From Saccoglossus kowalevskii (Eukaryota > Hemichordata > Enteropneusta > Harrimaniidae), in the NCBI RefSeq assembly GCF_000003605.2, contig NW_003148769.1, positions 1 to 42,618 on the forward strand: DNA of 42,618 bases. Reading direction: 5' to 3'. How positions within the stretch are numbered: position 1 is the stretch's first letter; the number at the start of each line of letters is the position of its first letter. The notes beneath the pieces are model-generated. The model had not been told where the DNA came from and ran no database searches. It saw only the letters and a list, made by a program, of their open reading frames with translations. Below are positions 38,301 to 42,618 of the stretch, piece by piece. The position numbers were made by a program, and so were the translations under genes.

Positions 38301-40902
38301 TAGAATAGAATAGAATAGAATAGAATAGAATAGAATAGAATACAATACAATAGAATCACCTGTAATTCATCCATAGGTAAATCTTTAACGTTGGTCTTAA
38401 GTTCATGAGACAAATCGAGAAGTCCTGGAGTAAATAATAACAGAAATGTGCAAACAATCAAATACACAAGAGATACTATCCTCGGGGGCGGACATCCGGA
38501 CATTTTCTACCTCCTGGCAACCCTCGCAGTGAAAACAAAGACCAAAAACGCACAGAAAACGATACTTTGCAATGGTTGTTGAGAGTCCCCTGAACAGTGT
38601 AACAAGATTAGCCCTACGTGTGTAAAATATATGAATTTGGTTGTTCAGGATTACTTCAAAGTTGAGTTTGTGTTGTTTTCTCGAGTTTTCACCGGCTCCA
38701 CCGGCGTTCCACAGCAGCGCGCACAAAGCCGATAGAAATACGTGGTACAGTGGTGCGCGTCTTAGCAACGTAGAACGTCTGTGACGTAGCTCCGCCCCCG
38801 AGGATAGCTTTATTCCCATAGGTTGGTGTAATGTCTGTTACACAGCATGTGTTCAATTGTGTGAGTTTGCAGTTTAACGTAACACTTATTTCATCCTAGT
38901 GTATCAGCAGTTTAATCTTTAATAAAGTTTTATCAGAGTTCAGGGCTGAAATTAGACTTTCGACAATAAAAAAGATGAAAATTACGAACATAAGAAATGG
39001 TGCAGTGTTGGTGAAATGAAAAATCTCTAAAATTCGAATTCAGACATTGAATTTAAATACATCAATGTGTATACGACCACAGAGTTTGTTGTCACTACAT
39101 ACCTTCTCGGTCAAAGATACCAGCGAGAGATTCTTTAAATCTGTTAACTGCTCGGAATAAATGTAAACATTCTTTGTGGATTCCTTGTATTCTTACATTC
39201 AATTCTTGTTCCTGTTTACGAAGTTTGGCTTGACACCTGCAAAAGAAATGGTTATACTGCCATCATTAGATACAAACAATCTAATCTTTTGTTTTTACCT
39301 GAAATTTGCCTTCTGGGCCCAATACAAATTGGACAAGATGAAACAAAATACTGAACAAAAGTACTTAAACAATCCCAGAAGACCACAATGTTGCCCAGTG
39401 GCAATTGTAAGTTTATTTTACTCTCAGTTTGGTTTGTTCTGGTGCATGCAATATTCTGTCCAATTACCTTACTAAATTGTCGGCTCGTTGTTCTATGATT
39501 TGAATGGTCATGAGCATTTCATATTTTCAAACTTTTCTGTATTTCATATTTTCAAACTTTTCTGTAAATCATATTTTCAAACTTTTCTGTAAATTATATT
39601 TTCAAACATTTCTGTGTTACAAATTTTCAAACTTTTCTGTATTTCATATTTTCAAACTTTTCTGTAAATCATATTTTCAAACTTTTCTGCATTTCATATT
39701 TCAAACTTTTCCGTATTTCATATTTTCAAACTTTTCTGTATTTCATATTTCAAACTTTTCCTTATTTCATATTTTTAAACTTTTCCGTATTTCATATTTT
39801 CAAACTTTTCCGTATTTCATATTTTCAAACTTTTCTGTATTTCATATTTTCACATTTTTCCGTATTTAAAATCTGATCTGATAGATCTAAATTTGTAGGA
39901 TTATTTTAGTAATTATGAGACAAGTAGATACAAACTAGGATGCACAAAATGGTGCATTTGATGACATAATCAGACAAATATATGATACTGAGACTTGAAA
40001 ATCTATTATGCTAAATACAAAAATTGACAGTACCGTAACTATGGGCAACAACAACATAATAATGTACAAGTCATGGTTATTATTTATTTCAATATTGTCC
40101 TTAAATGAACTAAATGGGCCGCATGATATAGGTCAAATCAGAACACTTAAGACAATGATCCATTAAATCAGTCTAGGAATAAGTACAAATGAAATAGGTG
40201 ATCCGTTTAGTGTGATATCTGGTGAATTCCATGGAAGGCACAAACTGAACGCCTGTCGCAAAAATCAAATGATTGGACTTTTAACTTGAATTTTTGTTTT
40301 TCATAGCTCAATGTTCAAATGCTGATTTTTCAGAGAAGAATATAATTACATTAATATTGACCATCTCAAATGCATATAGTCCATCATTAAGTGTGGAAAT
40401 ACCCCCAAAATATTTTCAAGTTTATCAAATCCCTACCCATGTTGTGATGCCACTATGTGGCAGTGACCTTTGTTTGACCTGTTTTTATGTATGATTTCAT
40501 TCATAACGTAGGATCTCACAGAGAACAAAAAATGGTCAATTGTAAACTGATGTACGTATGACGCCCTCACAGTCAAAACAGAGTAATTTGTATGACGCCT
40601 TCACAGTCAAAACAGAGTATTTGTAAGAAGCCCTCACAGTCGAAACAGAGTAATTTGTATAACGCCCTCACAGTCAAAACAGAGTGATACCTTTGGGTTT
40701 CTTTCAACACGTGTTCCTGTAACCTGTGCAGTTCTGCTTCATAATCAGCTTTCATTCGGTTGAACATCTGCTTCACAGAAGGGTCATCAGACTCCATGTT
40801 TACTTGAACCTGACCTTGACTTTTTCCTGTACTTCTCCGGCCCCGGATATTAGATGTCTGCATCTGGTTGTGCTCAGCCATAACTTCTTTCAGTCGTTTT
40901 TC
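26179..40902 (-). CDS. Unidentified coiled-coil protein, 16 exons, 5' end not found
   Basis: Exons in transcript order: 40691-40902, 39103-39236, 38360-38424, 37924-37978, 37153-37199, 36833-36967, 36301-36357, 35477-35559, 34711-34840, 33702-33851, 31653-31755, 28623-28714, 28423-28499, 27826-28042, 26727-26824, 26179-26314. All junctions are GT-AG and every phase matches, giving 596 codons to a TGA at 26179-26181. Most of the chain is charged, helix-forming and heptad-like ('LHRLQEHVLKETQR', 'RARQQIEQLTEKLNK'). The ~70-residue exon 27826-28042 is different, looking beta-rich ('ILLVKPVLVYSTNKK', 'VNLIGDRGPYWK'), and the C-terminus is 'EEEWDKWY'. No signal peptide is visible. A ciliary or cytoskeletal role would be a guess. 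The first listed exon starts in phase 0 behind a CAG acceptor, so upstream exons exist, probably beyond the right edge. Confidence 0.85.
26609..26643 (+). mobile_element. Solo left end of an H2 element, decayed
   Basis: AGTCCCTGTATGG-AAAAAGTCCC-AAAACAGGAACT keeps the outer pairing (AGTCCCTGT with ACAGGAACT) of the H2 double hairpin after several substitutions. No body follows. Confidence 0.45.
26727..26824 (-). CDS. Coiled-coil gene, exon O
   Basis: Phase 0 to 2; encodes an acidic Ser/Thr-rich stretch ('IPSSDTEESPAAMVTT') and a basic end ('DVNRDRRKAK'). Confidence 0.83.
26994..27507. mobile_element. ~514-bp terminal-inverted-repeat element
   Basis: The left end AGGGAGGACGTCAAAAGATC, continuing into 'TTGGATAAAAAACT', is inverted at the right as 'AGTTTTTTATCCAAC' then 'GATCTTTTGACGTCGTCCCT'. 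C tracts (27049-27059 and 27439-27451) sit just inside both ends. It lies in the intron between exons N and O. No transposase. Confidence 0.8.
27587..27860 (-). repeat. Degenerate duplications of the exon N 3' end and donor
   Basis: On the plus strand 'CTTCCARTAAGGCCCYCTATCTCC' + 'AATCAAA' recurs at 27590, 27684, 27727, 27768 and 27826; the last is the true end of exon N. Copies at 27590 and 27684 keep a GT at the donor position (GTATC and GTAAGG). The other two have lost it. Confidence 0.85.
27826..28042 (-). CDS. Coiled-coil gene, exon N (non-helical domain)
   Basis: 217 bp, phase 2 to 0. It encodes a ~72-residue domain with alternating hydrophobic residues and few helix formers. Its last ~35 bp and donor (GGAAG|GTAAGG) recur in degenerate copies downstream in the intron. 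Confidence 0.86.
28423..28499 (-). CDS. Coiled-coil gene, exon M
   Basis: Phase 0 to 2; encodes 'VNQRWLERTDQLKQERTK' and 'LYEQMQA'. Confidence 0.84.
28623..28714 (-). CDS. Coiled-coil gene, exon L
   Basis: Phase 1 to 0; encodes 'ILKKQLNKTTGAEHWELR' and 'FIENMEKKMQT'. A degenerate minisatellite (28806-29515) lies ~90 bp upstream of its acceptor. Confidence 0.83.
28806..29515 (+). repeat. Degenerate minisatellite, ~50-65-bp units
   Basis: 'TGGGTGGGTTTAGAGGG' + 'TACACAACAGGTGTCC' recurs a dozen or more times with many changes. Frames at 28824-29057 (-) and 29237-29419 (+) are products of this repeat. Positions 29516-30657 hold nothing I can name. Confidence 0.8.
30658..31083. mobile_element. 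TTAA-flanked miniature element, ~425 bp
   Basis: TTAA + AGGCCCA at the left and TGGGCCT + TTAA at the right give a 7-bp inverted terminus with a TTAA target duplication, as in piggyBac-type elements. No open frame of note. It lies in the intron between exons K and L. Confidence 0.65.
31330..31533. mobile_element. TA-flanked MITE, family T, copy 6
   Basis: TACTGTAAAATACTTTATTT at the left and AAAGTATTTTACAGTA at the right, with the family interior. Confidence 0.88.
31653..31755 (-). CDS. Coiled-coil gene, exon K
   Basis: Phase 0 to 1; encodes 'MQVIKRSMDIPIVCLRNL' and 'FERYIQHKKFKDNH'. It contains two prolines or turns and so may end one coiled-coil block. Confidence 0.84.
31925..32304 (-). 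mobile_element. Family P element interrupted by a family T MITE
   Basis: P sequence runs from 'TCTGGAAATGAACTCTTATT' to 'GGAAAGTGCAGAC' (31940-32044), is interrupted at 32045-32256, and resumes 'TTTGTGATTAAATGAGGGAA' to 'CTGGTGGTGAAAAGGTTAA' (32304). Confidence 0.72.
32045..32256. mobile_element. TA-flanked MITE, family T, copy 7 (nested, inverted)
   Basis: TACTGTGGAATACTTTATTT at the left and AAAGTATTCTACAGTA at the right. The interior is in the opposite orientation to copy 3. Confidence 0.88.
32305..32694. other. Gene-free intron stretch
   Basis: AT-rich, with a short TAGGTATTATA duplication at about 32522-32543. Nothing else is recognisable. Confidence 0.5.
32695..33465 (-). mobile_element. 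Family H2 element, inverted copy
   Basis: In reverse complement the right end is AACAGGGACTGTG, palindrome GCCATGCATGGC, then TTGTT (32695-32722). Paragraphs with 'GTTCAAACTTGGTACATACA' (33249-33268) follow to about 33465. The left hairpin is absent. Confidence 0.68.
33702..33851 (-). CDS. Coiled-coil gene, exon J
   Basis: 50 codons, phase 0 both sides; encodes 'RIDVENIKLSLQDQKKNL' and 'GDALKNNKISEDLHI'. Confidence 0.85.
34372..34578. mobile_element. ~207-bp palindromic element
   Basis: CCTAAAGGTCACACATCCTG, continuing GTACTTTCAT, at the left is inverted at the right as ATGAAAGTACCAGGATGT then TTGACCTTTAACG. A half copy lies at 40969-41042. Confidence 0.7.
34711..34840 (-). CDS. Coiled-coil gene, exon I
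   Basis: Phase 2 to 0; encodes 'EMTDEIKNRDVQLQHLRV' and 'HDQALKKLKQNSRHA', heptad-like throughout. Confidence 0.85.
34951..35108 (-). mobile_element. TTAA-flanked miniature element (family P)
   Basis: It runs from 'ATTTCTGGAAATGAATTC' to 'CTGGTGGTGAAAAGGTTAA'. The left terminus has decayed. Confidence 0.62.
35477..35559 (-). CDS. Coiled-coil gene, exon H
   Basis: Phase 0 to 2; encodes 'EEKYQSLLERYKNMIISS' and 'TTQRELAV'. Confidence 0.84.
35560..36300 (-). other. Intron between exons G and H
   Basis: The 109-codon plus-strand frame at 35784-36113 has no domain or splice logic. No repeat family was recognised. Confidence 0.5.
36301..36357 (-). CDS. Coiled-coil gene, exon G
   Basis: 19 codons, phase 0 both sides: 'SKEEVGAFEILLAETKRIS'; donor AGT|GTGAGT. 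Confidence 0.82.
36530..36745 (-). mobile_element. tRNA-derived SINE
   Basis: On the minus strand a box A-like GTCGTAGTGGTTGTTGCTG (from ~36738) is followed by box B AGTTCAAATCC (36683-36693) and then CAACCCGGGGTTGAAC, as in the T-arm of a tRNA. About 150 bp of non-tRNA body follow. It lies in the intron between exons F and G. Confidence 0.6.
36833..36967 (-). CDS. Coiled-coil gene, exon F
   Basis: 45 codons, phase 0 both sides. An acidic linker ('HIDVDDDHPTQDS') separates two helical stretches. Confidence 0.85.
37153..37199 (-). CDS. Coiled-coil gene, exon E
   Basis: Only 47 bp, phase 1 to 0, encoding 'MVALEFKVSQAMINK' after a codon shared with exon D. Confidence 0.78.
37330..37546 (+). 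mobile_element. TTAA-flanked miniature element (family P), complete copy
   Basis: TTAA + CCCTTTCACCACCAG at 37330 and CTGGTGGTGAAAACG + TTAA ending at 37546: a 217-bp element with 15-bp inverted ends and TTAA on both sides, the target preference of piggyBac-type transposases. It defines the family ends for the decayed copies. Confidence 0.8.
37924..37978 (-). CDS. Coiled-coil gene, exon D
   Basis: Phase 0 to 1. It encodes 'LPQDTKSMMSTVSGLAIE' and ends GAAT|GTAAGT. Confidence 0.8.
38011..38357 (-). repeat. (ATTCT)n pentanucleotide array
   Basis: On the plus strand AGAAT repeats in blocks at 38011-38035, 38073-38138, 38161-38245 and 38250-38355, with short interruptions (for example AAATAAATAAAACATAG). 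On the transcribed strand it is ATTCT, starting ~10 bp after the exon C donor. The 143-codon frame through it is a low-complexity artefact. Confidence 0.95.
38360..38424 (-). CDS. Coiled-coil gene, exon C
   Basis: Phase 1 to 0. It encodes 'LLDLSHELKTNVKDLPMD'. The donor (CAG|GTGATT) is followed within ~10 bp by an ATTCT pentanucleotide array. Confidence 0.85.
38477..38808. promoter_or_regulatory. CpG-rich segment bounded by inverted repeats
   Basis: TATCCTCGGGGGCGGA at the left is inverted at the right as TCCGCCCCCGAGGATA. The interior is the most CpG-rich part of the window and has GC-box-like GGGGGCGG, a CRE-like TGACGTAG and an RFX-type half-site TTAGCAAC. It could be a MITE or an internal promoter of the minus-strand gene, since exon C starts 53 bp beyond it. 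A minus-strand ATG at 38503 reads in frame into exon C through a hydrophobic stretch ('SLVYLIVCTFLLLF'). Confidence 0.4.
39103..39236 (-). CDS. Coiled-coil gene, exon B
   Basis: Phase 2 to 1 (TTTGCAG acceptor, GAAG|GTATGT donor). It encodes 'KLRKQEQELNVRIQGI' and 'HLFRAVNRFKESLAGIF'. Confidence 0.85.
39514..39868 (+). repeat. ~25-bp satellite-like array
   Basis: 'TTTCATATTTTCAAACTTTT' + 'CTGTA' repeats about fourteen times with small length changes. It lies in the intron between exons A and B. The plus-strand open frame is a product of the repeat. Positions 39869-40556 hold nothing I can name. Confidence 0.95.
40557..40687 (-). repeat. ~35-bp tandem repeat abutting the exon A donor
   Basis: 'GACGCCCTCACAGTCAAAAC' + 'AGAGTAATTTGTA' occurs four times (about 40560, 40595, 40629 and 40663). 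The last copy ends within a few bases of the GT donor of exon A. Confidence 0.9.
40691..40902 (-). CDS. Coiled-coil gene, exon A (first one found)
   Basis: Phase 0 to 2. It encodes 'EKRLKEVMAEHNQMQ', a basic Gly/Arg-rich linker, then 'VKQMFNRMKADYEAELHR'. A Met codon occurs at residue 8, so an internal start is possible, but the clean acceptor argues for an internal exon. Confidence 0.8.
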
Positions 40903-40968
40903 CTGGTGAAAAATCGATCAAGTGAATTTTTGAAAATAATATTTTTCTTCCAATTAGGCCACTTTAAT

Positions 40969-41042
40969 GACCCCTAAAGGTCACACATCCTGGTACTTTT
41001 GTTGATATGACTGTATTACAAACATACACAATTTGGGCATTT
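40969..41042 (+). mobile_element. Half copy of the 34372-34578 palindromic element
   Basis: CCCCTAAAGGTCACACATCC + TGGTACTTTTGTTGATATGA matches the left arm of that element. The right arm is missing. A short ATA/AAT-rich tract follows. Confidence 0.65.
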
Positions 41043-41149
41043 TAATAATAATAATAAATTTATTACACAACTGCACCATCGGTGGGTGCTGTCTGGTAAG
41101 GATACAGATCAGAAAAAACAAACACAAATAAACAAAATCAAAGAAAGCT

Positions 41150-42618
41150 TAGAAAGAACTCCCGTGTGCTTGAGAGTATTGAAGACATGGTAAAAATTAA
41201 TTCAAAATTACTTGTACATGAGATATTGATGGAAAAGCTGAAAACTAATTATGTAAATCAGGTAACTAATATGAACAGAACAGAACAAAAAAATTATGAA
41301 TTATTATGCTAATTAGAGAATTAATATGAACAAATTTTAATTCAAAATTAATCAGGCCTTTATTCAAATGTTATGATCAGTAATTGAGATATCAGTGTTA
41401 ATTAATTATGTTAATTAGGAGATTATTAAGCATAAATATTTACCAAAAACTAATTGGGTTTCTGCATAGTTCTCTTTAAAAGTTTCATTAAAATCCAATT
41501 TGTGGTTCTTTATATATCAGTGGAACATTATGTAAATTAGGTAATTAATATCCAATTAAAACTAATCAGGTCACTGCATAATCCTAGAAGATCTATGTAG
41601 CAAGTCTCATTGAAATATGATTACTACTTGATATATCAAAAGCTGAAAATTAATTAATTATGCAAATTAGGTAATTAATATGTACTCATATTACCCTAAA
41701 AACTATCGGGTCTGTGCAGTGTCCTATGACATCTATGTACCAAGTGTCATTGAAATGTGATGATTACTACTTGAAATATCAAAAGTTGAAAATTAATTAA
41801 TTATGCAAATTACTGGTAGCTAATTAATATATACTGATATTACCCTAAAAACTATCAGGTCTGTGCAGTGTCTTATGACATCTATGTACCAAATTTTATT
41901 GAAATGTGATGATTACTACTTGAAATATCAAAAGCTGAAAATTAATTAATTATGCAAATTAGGTAATTAATATGTACTCATATTACCCTAAAAACTATCA
42001 GGTCTGTGCAGTGTCCTATGACATCTATGTACCAAGTGTCATTGAAATGTGATGATTACTACTTGAAATATCAAAAGTTGAAAATTAATTAATTATGCAA
42101 ATTACCGGTAGCTAATTAATATATACTGATATTACCCTAAAAACTATCAGGTCTGTGCAGTGTCTTATGACATCTATGTACCAAATTTCATTGAAATGTG
42201 ATGATTACTACTTTAAATATCAAAAGCTGAAAATTAATTAATTATGCTAATTAGGTAATTAATATGTACTTGTATTACCCTAAAAACTATCAGATCTGTG
42301 CAGTGTCCTATGACATCTATGTACCAAGTGTCATTGAAATGTGATGATTTCTACTTGAAATATTAAACAGCTGAAAATTAATTAATTATGCAAATTAGGT
42401 AATTAATATGTACTCATATTACCCTAAAAACTATCAGGTCTGTGCAGTGTCCTATGACATCTATGTACCAAGTTTCACTGAAATGTGACAATTACTACTT
42501 GAAATATCAAAAGCTGAAAATTAATTAATTATGCTAATTACGTAATTAATATCTACTGAATATTACCCTAAAAACTATCAGTTTGTGCAGTGTCCTATGA
42601 CATCTATGTACCAAGTTT
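41150..42618 (-). mobile_element. Family H3 element, inverted, with a higher-order tandem array
   Basis: The right terminus in inverse is at about 41158-41172 (GAACTCCCGTGTGCTTGAG). Degenerate paragraphs follow to ~41590, then a homogeneous array to the window end. Landmark CTATGTACCA falls at 41592, 41733, 41882, 42025, 42174, 42317, 42461 and 42604, giving steps of 141, 149, 143, 149, 143, 144 and 143. The element's left end lies beyond the window. Confidence 0.75.

Noticed and set aside
38072-38403. Long Ile/Leu/Phe/Tyr-rich minus-strand frame suggesting a membrane protein
   Set aside because: It is the translation of the ATTCT pentanucleotide array.
39504-39869. 121-codon plus-strand frame with repeated FQTF motifs
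   Set aside because: It is the translation of a ~25-bp satellite and lies in an intron on the opposite strand to the gene.

Overview
The window is AT-rich animal nuclear DNA: genes split by GT-AG introns, long non-coding stretches, and dense small transposable elements. The protein matches (cohesin STAG subunit, vertebrate-type N-acetylglutamate synthase) and the intron density fit a non-vertebrate, probably marine, metazoan. I cannot fix the phylum from sequence alone.

Layout. Positions 1-2511 are mostly repeats. Positions 2512-3925 (+) hold three consecutive exons of a STAG/stromalin-like cohesin subunit; neither its beginning nor its end was found here. Positions 3926-11085 are repeat-rich and contain two large elements (5535-6536 and 8926-10055). 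Positions 11086-22000 (+) hold an almost complete N-acetylglutamate synthase (NAGS) gene, with a mitochondrial-type N-terminus, a kinase-like domain and a C-terminal acetyltransferase domain; one short exon is uncertain. Positions 22001-26178 are intergenic. Positions 26179-40902 (-) hold sixteen exons, all joined in phase, of a coiled-coil protein that I do not recognise. It converges tail to tail with NAGS, and its 5' end lies beyond what I can find. Positions 40903-42618 are repeats, ending in an array of ~143/149-bp units.

The three genes have no evident functional link. NAGS makes the allosteric activator of carbamoyl phosphate synthetase in mitochondria, STAG belongs to the cohesin ring, and the third is an unknown coiled-coil protein.

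The most unusual content is the mobile DNA. Two large non-autonomous families have bodies of repeated ~130-150-bp paragraphs. Both begin with a double hairpin closed by a GAA loop, both repeat the outer stem sequence at the far end, and both share the core AAACTTGGTACATA although the rest of their sequence differs. One family also has a 3'-terminal hairpin with a compensatory base change, which suggests a Helentron-like origin. Around them are TA-flanked and TTAA-flanked miniature elements, some nested in each other, two tRNA-derived SINE-like units, and several tandem repeats that sit directly against splice sites.
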